A stretch of DNA of 42,594 bases from Chitinophagaceae bacterium (lineage in GTDB: Bacteria; Bacteroidota; Bacteroidia; Cytophagales; Cytophagaceae), in the NCBI GenBank assembly GCA_028288405.1, contig JAQBNS010000135.1, forward strand, positions 1 through 42,594. The letters are read 5' to 3'. The notes under the pieces are model-generated. The model was not told the DNA's origin and ran no database searches. It saw nothing but the letters and a program-made list of their open reading frames with translations. The position numbers and the translations under genes were made by a program. Position 1 is the stretch's first letter. Each line of letters opens with the position of its first letter. Shown here piece after piece: positions 18,270-27,265 of the stretch.

Positions 18270-18390
18270 GGGCGTTCCCTACGGGCCGGGCTTTCGCCAC
18301 TCGCTTTTTTCTTTGAATCAAACCTAAAGGTTATTTACCTCTTAAAAATCAAAGAAAAAGAGCTCAGACAATGGCTCAATCCCTAACGCA
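18270..18390. repeat. REP-like intergenic repeat pair
   Basis: In the 327-base gap between trmB and the PD40 gene lies a G+C-rich unit on the plus strand, GGGCGTTCCCTACGGGCCGG from 18270 running on to CTTTCGCC. About 75 bases later a related unit lies on the minus strand, TGCGTTAGGGATTGAGCC read from 18390 down. Between them TTTTTCTTTGA at 18306-18316 pairs with TCAAAGAAAAA at 18349-18359. The unit resembles, from memory, a REP-like repeat common between genes in many Bacteroidota genomes. I see only this copy pair in the window. The rest of the gap shows nothing clear besides T- and A-rich stretches. Confidence 0.6.
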
Positions 18391-18531
18391 CATTATTAAA
18401 TCTTTAACTCACTCGGTATTAGAGTCGCTATTATCAGTGTCAAAACATTATACAGAAATCAGATTCAAAGAACGTTTGTTTTCGCTTTTTTTTTGCTTAT
18501 CATAGATTAGAGAATTATCTATATTTAGCTT

Positions 18532-20076
18532 ATGAAAAACCTTTTTACGCTCCTCCTGATTAGTTTGATTTCTTTTGATACATTTGCTCAACGTGTTGTA
18601 CTTGGACCTCCCATCAATACTACCGGTGCCGAATATAATCCTTCACTCAGTGGTGACGGTAAAACCATGATCTTTACTTCCAAAGTCAGTAACATGTATG
18701 ATCCGGAATTTGTGGTCAGTTATAAAACAGCCAGCGGATGGTCAAGACCTGAAGTATTGCCTGTGTTGAACACCAAAATTAAAACTGTATTTACCGGTGA
18801 TTATACACTGAGTCATGACGGTAACGTGATCGTTTTTGCAACCAGTAAATATGGTGGAGTAGGAGCCAAAGACATTTGGATGATAGAGAAAAAAGGAAAT
18901 GCCTGGCAAGCAGCTGTAAACCTTGCTAAGCCGGTTAATACAGAAGGTGATGAAGGTGATCCTTCTTTATCGCCGGATAATAAGTTTCTGTATTTTGTCC
19001 GTTACGACGGAACAAAAACAGCAGGTGGTTTGGCTTGCGGTAAAATCTATGTGTCAGAAAGGATACCGGGGAACACTTTATGGAAAGAACCTGTAGCCTT
19101 ACCTTCACCGATTAACATGGGTTGCGAGAGTAATCCCAGAATACTGGCAGATGGAAAAACATTGTTGTTTTCTTCCAAGCGAGCAGGTGGGTTAGGAGAA
19201 TTTGATCAGTATGTTTCTAAATTTACGAACGGCAGTTGGTCTACACCTAAACCATTCACTTTCTTGAACACCCCTAAAGATGACCGTTACGTATCTGTTT
19301 CCGCTCAGGGCACAACAGCATTCTATACCATCACTCAGGAAAAAAGCGGACAAGATCTGGCAATGTCCACTATTCCAGTAGAATTGCAACCTGATAAAGT
19401 GTTGTATTGGAAAGGTGTCGTAAAAGATGCGGCAACGAAACAACCTCTTAGTGCCAGAATTGTAATTACCGATAAAAAAACGAACAAACTCAACACCATA
19501 CAAGCCAATAGCGACGGTAGCTTTAATCTCTTTCTGCCGCAAGGTGATGCTTATGATATAGCTATACAAGGCAATGACAAAGGAAAAATCTATTACTCCA
19601 CTTTATTTGAATTAGAAACGTTAGACAAATATACCGAGCTTGATAAATCAATAGAATTGAAGGCTGTGACGCCAACGGCTACTATCGATCTAACCAATAT
19701 TCGATTTGAAAATGGGTCCGCTAAGCTTACTGCATTCTCTACACCCGAGCTCAATAGAGCGGTAGCTTTCCTTAAAGAAAATGCTACAGCAAAAGCAGAG
19801 ATAGGTGTGTATACAGATAAAGTAATAGAGGACAGTATACAAGCACCTGATCTGACAGAAGTAGAAATTGATACATTAGGTTCTGAAACAGATACCTTGG
19901 GTGTCATTACCTATGACATAGAAAAAACATACCATAATGACAGAACCCCAAAGCAAGCCAAAGCAATAGCGGATTACCTAATCAGCAAAGGTATTCCGGC
20001 TTCTCGGATCAGTTACAAAGGATACGGTGCAGATGCCTTAGCAAGCAAAAGAGTGGTGTTGGCTTTAAAGCCTTAA
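18532..20076 (+). CDS. PD40 beta-propeller protein with degenerate OmpA-like C-terminus
   Basis: A signal peptide (about 1-19, ending DTFAQ) is followed by WD40-like PD40 repeats (GAEYNPSLSGDGKTMIFTSK, GDEGDPSLSPDNKFLYFVR, ESNPRILADGKTLLFSSKR), a carboxypeptidase-regulatory-like beta sandwich (about 300-370) and an OmpA-like peptidoglycan-binding end (IRFENGSAKLT, then DYLISKGIPASRISYKGYGA). The OmpA part is unusual: the usual HTD reads YTD, an acidic insert of about 40 residues follows, and the closing NRRVE segment is shortened to KRVVLALKP. Organisation fits envelope PD40-OmpA proteins of Bacteroidota. The ClC gene starts 12 bases downstream. Confidence 0.82.
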   Translation: MKNLFTLLLISLISFDTFAQRVVLGPPINTTGAEYNPSLSGDGKTMIFTSKVSNMYDPEFVVSYKTASGWSRPEVLPVLNTKIKTVFTGDYTLSHDGNVIVFATSKYGGVGAKDIWMIEKKGNAWQAAVNLAKPVNTEGDEGDPSLSPDNKFLYFVRYDGTKTAGGLACGKIYVSERIPGNTLWKEPVALPSPINMGCESNPRILADGKTLLFSSKRAGGLGEFDQYVSKFTNGSWSTPKPFTFLNTPKDDRYVSVSAQGTTAFYTITQEKSGQDLAMSTIPVELQPDKVLYWKGVVKDAATKQPLSARIVITDKKTNKLNTIQANSDGSFNLFLPQGDAYDIAIQGNDKGKIYYSTLFELETLDKYTELDKSIELKAVTPTATIDLTNIRFENGSAKLTAFSTPELNRAVAFLKENATAKAEIGVYTDKVIEDSIQAPDLTEVEIDTLGSETDTLGVITYDIEKTYHNDRTPKQAKAIADYLISKGIPASRISYKGYGADALASKRVVLALKP

Positions 20077-20088
20077 CAACAAGTATAA

Positions 20089-21360
20089 ATGAGTATTAGC
20101 AACAATAGAAAAATAATTGAGTCTATAGACTTACTGGATCAGCCCATAAAATTCAATCCGTTTGTATTTAGTCGCATGTTTTTCTTATGGGCTTTTTTAG
20201 GCATCATTGGTGGTATCACTGCAGGCATCTATTGGATAGTACTGGAGTTTCTTACGCACGAATTTGCGATCTTTACCGGATGGATGGTTGTTCCGCTCAT
20301 GGCTCTATCCGGACTACTGGCAGGTATCATTATACATGTCATTGGTGATCCCGGAGAGATTCATTTGATCGTTAATAACATTCGTTTTAAAAACGGTAAA
20401 CTAGAGCCTAAGAATAATCCCTCCATGATTTTATCTTCTTTACTTTGTGTAAGCTCAGGAGGAAGTTTAGGACCGGAAGCACCCTTGGTACAAGTTACCG
20501 GATCTACAGGTTCGTGGCTTGGAAAAGTATTGCGGTTGAAAGGAGAAGATCTGCGATCATTGAGTATTGCCGGAATGGCTTCTGGCTTCACCGCTTTATT
20601 TGGGGCTCCTTTAGGAGGAAGCTTGTTTGCATTGGAAATTCTTCATCATGAGTATGCTGTAGAATATTACAAAGCCATTATACCGGCCTTTGTGGCCAGT
20701 TGTTTTAGTTACCTCATCTTCGCCATCATCGTTCACCTTGGTTTTGGACCTACATGGCATTTGCCTACCTATACCATGTCTTCCCGATTTGACTTTGTGT
20801 ACGCTGTATTATTTGCTTTGGTAGCTACAGCACTAGGTTGGTTATTTATTTACTGCACCAAGTTTTTTAAACTGCTATTCATTAAGATCAATACACCGAT
20901 TTATATCAAAACTTTTATAGGAGGACTCGTCCTCGGTGTTTTCGCTTACTACATGCCTATTACACGTTATTTTGGTCATGAAGAAATTAATCAATTATTA
21001 GCTAAAGAATATTCATTGTCTATTCTTATCGCAATCCTGGTCGTTAAAATCATAGCGATTGCTGTCACGGTTACTTCCGGCTGGAGAGGAGGCTTTATCA
21101 TACCGTTGTTTTTTGTTGGTACGACACTCGGTATTATCATACATCAGGTATTTCCCGGAGTGAATTTATCTTTAACCATAATCAGCTGTATGGCTGCCAT
21201 CAACGCTTGTGTGACAAGGACACCCATGAGCACCACCATATTGCTCTCGACTTTAACGGGATTTTCGTACCTTGTGCCTATTATGTTTGCCAGTCTTACT
21301 GGTTATTTCTTTGCACCTAAAAATCCATTTATTTCCTCGCAAAAAGCAGAGGCTGAATAA
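20089..21360 (+). CDS. ClC-family chloride channel or transporter
   Basis: The 423-residue protein has about ten hydrophobic helices and the ClC signature blocks: SSGGSLGPEAPLVQ (the gating glutamate region, here in the GPEAP form), FGAPLGGSLFALEILH, and SGWRGGFIIPLFFVG (selectivity region). ClC proteins move chloride or other anions, sometimes in exchange for protons; which applies here cannot be told. No C-terminal CBS domains are present. The stop codon overlaps the start of the HPP gene by one base (TAATG), which points to coupled synthesis and a shared role in anion handling. Confidence 0.88.
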   Translation: MSISNNRKIIESIDLLDQPIKFNPFVFSRMFFLWAFLGIIGGITAGIYWIVLEFLTHEFAIFTGWMVVPLMALSGLLAGIIIHVIGDPGEIHLIVNNIRFKNGKLEPKNNPSMILSSLLCVSSGGSLGPEAPLVQVTGSTGSWLGKVLRLKGEDLRSLSIAGMASGFTALFGAPLGGSLFALEILHHEYAVEYYKAIIPAFVASCFSYLIFAIIVHLGFGPTWHLPTYTMSSRFDFVYAVLFALVATALGWLFIYCTKFFKLLFIKINTPIYIKTFIGGLVLGVFAYYMPITRYFGHEEINQLLAKEYSLSILIAILVVKIIAIAVTVTSGWRGGFIIPLFFVGTTLGIIIHQVFPGVNLSLTIISCMAAINACVTRTPMSTTILLSTLTGFSYLVPIMFASLTGYFFAPKNPFISSQKAEAE

Positions 21361-21950
21361 TGCCGGTTTCAGATTCACAAGACATGAAAAAACGCATCCA
21401 TCGTAATTATAGAGTAGCTAAATATGTAGTGTATAAGCAAACACTCGTTAATACTTCTGATCATATCTGGACTTTTATTGGCGGTTTTGTTGGTATTGCA
21501 CTCATTGGGCTCATACAAATTTATTTTAACGACATGCCTTCCACAGACAACTTATTTCTAATCGGATCTTTTGGTGCATCTGCTGTATTGATTTACGGTG
21601 TAACGAATAGTCCTTTGGCTCAACCGCGCAATTTAATAGGAGGACATGTTGTGTCCGCAATAGTTGGAGTAAGCATATACAAAGTTTGTTATTTCCTTCC
21701 TCCTGATCTCATGTGGCTATCTGCTGCACTGGCAGTATCTCTGGCTATTGTTGCCATGCAAATGACAAAGACTTTACATCCTCCGGGAGGAGCAACGGCA
21801 TTGATTGCTAATATCGGTTCTGAAAAAATAAAATCACTGGGCTATTGGTATGTTATTACACCTGTATTAACAGGTGTATTGATCATGTTTGCCGTAGCTA
21901 TGATCGTCAACAATATACCTGAAGGCCGAAGCTACCCGGCAAAAAGATAG
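21360..21950 (+). CDS. HPP-family membrane protein
   Basis: This 196-residue protein has four or five membrane helices and the name-giving motif in LHPPGGATALIAN, plus LIGSFGASAVLIYG and QPRNLIGGHVVSA, all typical of the HPP family. A cyanobacterial and chloroplast member was reported to carry nitrite, but most members are uncharacterised. The family is often found alone; here it is translationally coupled to a ClC gene, so an anion-transport role is a fair inference. A basic N-terminal tail (KKRIHRNYRVAKY) is on the cytoplasmic side by the positive-inside rule. Confidence 0.88.
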   Translation: MPVSDSQDMKKRIHRNYRVAKYVVYKQTLVNTSDHIWTFIGGFVGIALIGLIQIYFNDMPSTDNLFLIGSFGASAVLIYGVTNSPLAQPRNLIGGHVVSAIVGVSIYKVCYFLPPDLMWLSAALAVSLAIVAMQMTKTLHPPGGATALIANIGSEKIKSLGYWYVITPVLTGVLIMFAVAMIVNNIPEGRSYPAKR

Positions 21951-21984
21951 ATATCCACAGCATCTTTTTTTCAAGGCTGCTGAG

Positions 21985-22015
21985 TTCGAAAAATAGGTTG
22001 CATATCTTATATTTG
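21985..22015 (+). promoter_or_regulatory. Candidate promoter of the NlpC/P60 gene
   Basis: TATATTTG at 22008-22015 matches the Bacteroidota -7 consensus TAnnTTTG exactly. TTCG at 21985-21988 lies 19 bases upstream, one mismatch from the -33 TTTG. The ATG follows 21 bases after the -7 element. This also supports the ATG at 22037 over the upstream in-frame TTG at 21998, which would lie inside the promoter. Confidence 0.5.
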
Positions 22016-22036
22016 TTGACGAGTATCCCATTCAGC

Positions 22037-22600
22037 ATGATAAAACGAATTTTTCTTCTTGCTATCCTAGCATTCACTGCCACAGCAGCCACTTATGACG
22101 AAGACCGTTTTCAGCAAGTCATTGATGCGACAGAGAATGCTGTTGTCAAGAAAAAACTCATCGAGTTTCGTAAGAATGGAATTGAACGTCCTGTTGATAC
22201 CAGCCGATACGATAAAGAGGCATTAATTGCTCTATCTAAAACATACATAGGCGCTCCACACAAAATGGGCGGCATCACTAAAAAAGGAATCGACTGTTCT
22301 GGTTTTATGATGGTGATCCACGGAGAATTTGGTGTAAAATTACCTCACTCTGCACACGAGCAAGCACGCTATGGGACGATTGTTCCTGTAAAAACAGAAT
22401 TAAGAAAAGGAGACATGGTCTTTTTTTATGCTTCTTATAATTCGGCTAACTTCATTACTCACTCAGGGGTTTATTTAGGAGATGGTACATTCATTCACAC
22501 CTCCAATTCATGCGGTGTGATTACCTCTTCTATGGATGATTCCTATTGGGGACCGCTATACTTATTTGGCACACGATTTTCTAATCAACCGACTCAATAG
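22037..22600 (+). CDS. NlpC/P60 cysteine peptidase (cell-wall endopeptidase)
   Basis: A signal peptide of about 18 residues (IFLLAILAFTATAA) leads a short spacer and an NlpC/P60 domain from about residue 65 to the end. The catalytic set is complete: C87 in GIDCSGF, H142 in THSGVYLG and H154 in FIHTS. Such enzymes cut peptide bonds in peptidoglycan stems in the periplasm. I chose the ATG at 22037 because the signal peptide starts there and a promoter element covers the upstream TTG. The product has 187 residues. The transporter gene begins 8 bases later. Confidence 0.88.
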   Translation: MIKRIFLLAILAFTATAATYDEDRFQQVIDATENAVVKKKLIEFRKNGIERPVDTSRYDKEALIALSKTYIGAPHKMGGITKKGIDCSGFMMVIHGEFGVKLPHSAHEQARYGTIVPVKTELRKGDMVFFYASYNSANFITHSGVYLGDGTFIHTSNSCGVITSSMDDSYWGPLYLFGTRFSNQPTQ

Positions 22601-22608
22601 AAAGACAC

Positions 22609-23826
22609 ATGACAGAGAGAAAAAATAAAGCCATGCTCTTTATCTTCATCACCTTGCTTATTGATGTCATTGGTATTGGTATCATTATTCCGGTGGTTCC
22701 TGCATTGATTGAAAAACTAACCGGAGAAGGCATCAGTGTTGCGGCCACGTATGGCGGATGGCTTACCTTTGCTTATGCGGTATTTCAATTTCTGTTTTCG
22801 CCAATACTTGGAGCGCTAAGCGATCGTTTCGGAAGAAGACCGGTTTTACTTTTCTCTTTGTTTGGTTTAGGATTAGATTATATCTTCCAGGCTTTTGCAC
22901 CTACTATTTTTTGGTTATTCATCGGACGTATCATTGCAGGTATTACCGGTGCAAGTTTTACAACTGCCACCGCTTACATCGCTGACATCAGTACTCCTGA
23001 AAAACGCGCGCAAAATTTTGGAATGGTTGGAGCTGCTTTTGGTTTAGGTTTTATTATCGGTCCTCTTATAGGCGGGTTTGCCAGTACTGGTGGAACGCAT
23101 GTTCCTTTTCTGGTAGCGGCAGGATTGTCTCTCATCAATTTCATTTATGGATATTTCGCTTTACCCGAATCGCTTTCCATGAAGAATAGAAGAAGATTTG
23201 ATTGGAAACGAGCCAACCCAGTTGGATCATTGAAACAATTAAAAAAATATCCTTTAGTCATGGGACTGGTAGGATCGTTTGTCTTATTATTCATTGCCAG
23301 CCATGCCGTGCAATCCAATTGGGTATACTATACTGTCTACAAGTTTCAATGGACAGAGAAAGCAGTCGGACTCTCGCTTGCTTTCGTTGGGATCATGATT
23401 GCCATTGTTCAAGGTGGACTCATTCGTTTCATCATGCCCAAACTCGGTCAGCATGGAGCCATATATGTTGGTTTACTCCTAAATATGATCAGTCTTATTT
23501 TATTTGGCTTGGCTAATCAAGGATGGATGATGTATGCCATACTTCTTCCCTATGCTTTAGCGGGCATAGCAGGACCGGCTATGCAAGGTATCATGTCCAG
23601 TGAGGTACCTGCCAATGAACAAGGAGAATTGCAAGGAGGACTGACTTCTGTCATGAGTCTTACCTCTATTATCGGGCCTCTGCTCATGAATAATTTATTT
23701 GCCTATTTTACAATGGCCTCCGCTCCTTTTTTATTCCCGGGTGCTCCCTTTATGGCTGGTGCTTTGATGGTGCTTGTTGCGGTATTTTTAGCCTATAATA
23801 CCTTGTCAAAGAGCACGACAAAGTAG
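22609..23826 (+). CDS. TetA-like major facilitator superfamily transporter
   Basis: The 405-residue protein has twelve predicted helices and the MFS drug-proton antiporter signatures: ITLLIDVIGIGIIIPVVP in helix 1, GALSDRFGRRPVLL as motif A after helix 2, GRIIAGITGASFTTATAYIAD in helix 4, and GAAFGLGFIIGPLIGG as motif C in helix 5. It most resembles the TetA/TCR group, whose members export tetracyclines, but many chromosomal members in Bacteroidota have unknown substrates, so resistance should not be assumed. It follows the NlpC/P60 gene closely and is probably in the same transcript. Confidence 0.85.
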   Translation: MTERKNKAMLFIFITLLIDVIGIGIIIPVVPALIEKLTGEGISVAATYGGWLTFAYAVFQFLFSPILGALSDRFGRRPVLLFSLFGLGLDYIFQAFAPTIFWLFIGRIIAGITGASFTTATAYIADISTPEKRAQNFGMVGAAFGLGFIIGPLIGGFASTGGTHVPFLVAAGLSLINFIYGYFALPESLSMKNRRRFDWKRANPVGSLKQLKKYPLVMGLVGSFVLLFIASHAVQSNWVYYTVYKFQWTEKAVGLSLAFVGIMIAIVQGGLIRFIMPKLGQHGAIYVGLLLNMISLILFGLANQGWMMYAILLPYALAGIAGPAMQGIMSSEVPANEQGELQGGLTSVMSLTSIIGPLLMNNLFAYFTMASAPFLFPGAPFMAGALMVLVAVFLAYNTLSKSTTK

Positions 23827-23922
23827 TTTTTTATTCTTATATTTAGCTTACAGTCAGACTATTTTGGGGATGTCTGCGGTATGTTAGCTATGGTATATTT
23901 ATTAACGACTCACACATTTAAC

Positions 23923-26034
23923 ATGACACGTTTTCTTTCAATCGCTTTTGTTTTTTTAGTTTTCGGAACAGTTTCTTTCGCGCAACCTTTGCATCCCTGT
24001 GCGGAATTAATTTGGTATGATGAGTTTAATGGCAGTACACTGGACGCTGCCAAATGGACACCACAATTAGGAGATGGTTGTGACATCGATCTTTGTGGAT
24101 GGGGAAATGATGAATTGGAATATTATACCGATCGCACCGAAAACGTAAAAGTGGAGAATGGCAATCTGGTCATTACTTCTCTCAAAGAAACTTTCGGCAC
24201 CAGAGATTATACTTCTGCAAAACTCCGATCTATCCATAAAGGAGATTTTACCTACGGAAGAATCGAAGCTCGTATGAAGCTACCTCAGGGGGAAGGTTCC
24301 TGGCCCGCATTCTGGATGTTATCAACAGACGAGACTTATGGCTCTTGGCCACAAAGTGGAGAAATCGATATCATGGAATACCAGGGAAAAGATCCGAATG
24401 CTATTTCAGGTACCGTTCATTATGGTGATCCTTATCCCGGTAACAAGTACAAAGGATTAGTCTATCGCTTAGATGCCGATGGAAAGTACTACGACGATTT
24501 TCATACGTTTACTTTAGATTGGGATTCTACTTCCATCAAATGGTACATGGATGGAAACCTATACCACACCTTTACCAAAATAACGATCATTCCTTATCAC
24601 TGGCCTTTTGATCAGGAATTTTATATCATCCTCAATAATGCCATCGGTGGATTTTTAGGAGGACCTGTTGACGATGCGAGTTTCCCGCAGGTCACATTGG
24701 TAGATTATGTAAGGGTATACTCCAGTCCTTTGAATTTTAAAATATTGGGCAACCAACGTGTTCTGGTGAATGCATCGAATCAAGTCTACTATGTACCCAC
24801 TGCAGCAGGTGCTACAGACTATCAATGGAGCGTTCCTGCAGGAGCTTCCATTGTTTCGGGTCAAGGCACTTCTTCTATTACCGTCAATTGGGGGGGGACA
24901 TCTTCTGCAGGAAACATAGTATTAAATATTGTTAAAGCATGCGGTTCTTTAAACCGTACATTGGCAGTTACGGTATTGGATGAACAAAACTGTAAGTTGG
25001 TTCTTGACGATATGGATGGTAATACCAATATTTCATACGATACCTGGACAACCAGTCGATTTGCTACTTCTTATGCTAATCCAGTTAAAACAGGTATCAA
25101 TACGTCCAACACGATTGGGTATTTAATCAAAACAAATACGACAGGTACGAATCAATTTACCATCAATCAATTGCCAATTCATGACTCTGCACCATATGAA
25201 GCAGGACAACGTATTTTTTACATGGATGTCTATTGCAATGCAAATCCCGGAGCGGCTTTCGAACTTCGTTTTCAAAATAAAGCAAAAGCAAGTGGAACCT
25301 ATCCTGCAGGTACCAGAACAATACTTAAGGCTACAACTTCTGTCGTCAACCAATGGGAGAGATTAGTATTCAAATTTGACCGTACAGAAGACATGAGCAC
25401 GCTGACAACTGAAGTAGATCAGATCGCGGTGGTGTTTAATCCAATTGAAGCGGTGGTTAACAAGTATTATTATTTCGATAATTTACAAATCGGATTGCTT
25501 CCTTATAATGTTATAAATGGATATACAGACCTTGCAAATTGTGATATACTAAACGCATTTTATAGCGTTACCAATAATCCTTCTTCGAATTATCAGTGGA
25601 CTGTGCCAACCGGATTTTCTATTTTAGATGGACAAAATACAAGCGATATAGATATTACATGGAGTGGTCTGTCTTCAGGCAGGATATACGTTCAAGAAAC
25701 TATATCAGGGTGCAGTTTATATACAGGAACTTTAGACATTAAAGTTTTACCGTGTACAGATGGTATCCTTGGCGGAGAAAATATTCAAGCGTTAACCATA
25801 TATCCTAATCCTTCCAGAGATCAATTGACAGTGACTTGTGCTTTGCCATCACCAACAGATGTAAAACTGATCATTAGTTCTTGGTTGGGTGAGACGTTAA
25901 TGACTAAAAACTATAGCGGACAAAGCGGAACATTCAATGAGCAGTTTTCTGTACAAGAACTAAAACCGGGCAGTTATATCATACAATTGGTAACCGGTTC
26001 TGATATCCGTGCTTCACAATTGATCAAGTATTAA
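23923..26034 (+). CDS. Secreted family 16 glycoside hydrolase (laminarinase-like) with type IX sorting domain
   Basis: I place the start at 23923, where the signal peptide begins (ending SFAQ at residue 21); an in-frame ATG at 23881 adds 14 residues. Residues about 25-267 are a GH16 domain with the retaining catalytic motif E147-I-D149-I-M-E152 and GSWPAFWML nearby, like beta-1,3-glucanases. A PKD-like module (about 275-350), a carbohydrate-binding-like region (about 357-535) and a second PKD-like module (about 540-620) follow. The last 75 residues (IYPNPSRDQLTV, LKPGSYIIQL) are a type A sorting domain for type IX secretion. Total 703 residues. A run of eight G lies at 24890-24897, in frame. 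Confidence 0.9.
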   Translation: MTRFLSIAFVFLVFGTVSFAQPLHPCAELIWYDEFNGSTLDAAKWTPQLGDGCDIDLCGWGNDELEYYTDRTENVKVENGNLVITSLKETFGTRDYTSAKLRSIHKGDFTYGRIEARMKLPQGEGSWPAFWMLSTDETYGSWPQSGEIDIMEYQGKDPNAISGTVHYGDPYPGNKYKGLVYRLDADGKYYDDFHTFTLDWDSTSIKWYMDGNLYHTFTKITIIPYHWPFDQEFYIILNNAIGGFLGGPVDDASFPQVTLVDYVRVYSSPLNFKILGNQRVLVNASNQVYYVPTAAGATDYQWSVPAGASIVSGQGTSSITVNWGGTSSAGNIVLNIVKACGSLNRTLAVTVLDEQNCKLVLDDMDGNTNISYDTWTTSRFATSYANPVKTGINTSNTIGYLIKTNTTGTNQFTINQLPIHDSAPYEAGQRIFYMDVYCNANPGAAFELRFQNKAKASGTYPAGTRTILKATTSVVNQWERLVFKFDRTEDMSTLTTEVDQIAVVFNPIEAVVNKYYYFDNLQIGLLPYNVINGYTDLANCDILNAFYSVTNNPSSNYQWTVPTGFSILDGQNTSDIDITWSGLSSGRIYVQETISGCSLYTGTLDIKVLPCTDGILGGENIQALTIYPNPSRDQLTVTCALPSPTDVKLIISSWLGETLMTKNYSGQSGTFNEQFSVQELKPGSYIIQLVTGSDIRASQLIKY

Positions 26035-26047
26035 CAATCCATTCTTT

Positions 26048-27250
26048 ATGACGTATAAACTTATTTTTGCACCTGTTATTTTTCTCTTGCTATTTTCCTG
26101 TAGTGGACCGAAAGTAGATTATGTAGCGAAAGTTAAAGTGCTTCATCTCACAGATGGCACCTTATATGATAAAGCATTAGTTTACGATGTTATTTTTGAT
26201 TCAGAAGAATCAGATGTTGATTCACTAAAGAATAAAAGCCGAACACTCTTTTTATCCGGAATAGATGAGTATAAGAATAAAAAGAATATCCGTAAAGCGA
26301 TTGATCTTTTTAAGGAATCTATACTTGTATTTCCTGATGCAAAAACATACTATGAGTTAGGAAATGCTTTACTGGATTTCAATCGCATAGACTTAGCCAA
26401 AGAAGCACTCGAGGCATATGAAGTAGCGGATCATTTGGATTTTCAACCCAAATTCAATATTAATTATAAAGAAGCTTGTGCCAATAATTTGCTGTACAAT
26501 ACTGCCGTTACAGAAGAAAAGGAGAATTACCTTTACGAAACGTTAGCTTCTTTACGCAATGCATTCTATAACGGATTCATTGATACGTTGCAATTAAAAA
26601 ACGATTCACGTATCAACAGCATTATGTTACATCCCGATTATAGAGAGATTCTTCTGGATGCACAAATAGCGAGAGGAAAAGACAGTCCGAATACGTTATT
26701 TGAACTTTTTAAAAATGCCTTCCCTTCTTCTCAAACAAAGGCTTTTGAAATAGACAAAAGCAATGTGGAAATGAATAATTATGACCAATCCATTAGTTAT
26801 GATTTCGCTTCCTTTATCCCTGAAATGGAAAATACTGGTTTCGGAAGAGAAGTTTCACGAGATTATTTCTACGTCGCCAAAGTAGCGGAAACACCTGCTT
26901 ATACCGCTTTGGTTTATCGCTCCATGAGTTTTTATGGAAATGATATGCAGCCAGTCTACGCAACATTAGTAACCTTTGATCCGGAAGGTGAAATCATTGC
27001 TAAAAAAATTATCGCTTGCCAATGCTCCGCAGAAAAAATAAAAGAAGCAAAAATAGAGAATAACATCATTACCATTCATGATTATAAAAGAAAATGGGAA
27101 CAGCCAATAGGTAAAATTGATTTTAAAGACAATAAAATTGTTGATTATGAATTACAGGCCAAGGTTGTATACAAAATAGAAGATACTGGCAAAATCACTG
27201 ATCAGGATGTTCCATCGAATTACAATGACTCTACTGTAGCTGCAAAATAG
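26048..27250 (+). CDS. Lipoprotein of unknown function, paralogue 1, with TPR-like segment
   Basis: A lipoprotein signal ends at C18 (LLFSC). Residues about 75-130 resemble a pair of TPR helices (KAIDLFKESILVFPDAKTYY). The C-terminal half has no motif I recognise, but ends with a block (YKRKWEQPIGKIDF) that recurs in the next gene. The protein has 400 residues. It begins 13 bases after the GH16 gene, and gene 3 follows at 15 bases, so the three are probably one operon. Its function is unknown; an envelope-bound partner of the secreted glucanase is possible only by position. Confidence 0.75.
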   Translation: MTYKLIFAPVIFLLLFSCSGPKVDYVAKVKVLHLTDGTLYDKALVYDVIFDSEESDVDSLKNKSRTLFLSGIDEYKNKKNIRKAIDLFKESILVFPDAKTYYELGNALLDFNRIDLAKEALEAYEVADHLDFQPKFNINYKEACANNLLYNTAVTEEKENYLYETLASLRNAFYNGFIDTLQLKNDSRINSIMLHPDYREILLDAQIARGKDSPNTLFELFKNAFPSSQTKAFEIDKSNVEMNNYDQSISYDFASFIPEMENTGFGREVSRDYFYVAKVAETPAYTALVYRSMSFYGNDMQPVYATLVTFDPEGEIIAKKIIACQCSAEKIKEAKIENNIITIHDYKRKWEQPIGKIDFKDNKIVDYELQAKVVYKIEDTGKITDQDVPSNYNDSTVAAK

Positions 27251-27265
27251 TTTAGCCTATTCATT

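Noticed and set aside
22609-23826. Calling the MFS gene a tetracycline resistance gene
   Set aside because: Motifs show only the TetA-like group; there is no tetR neighbour or mobile element, and chromosomal members have unknown substrates.
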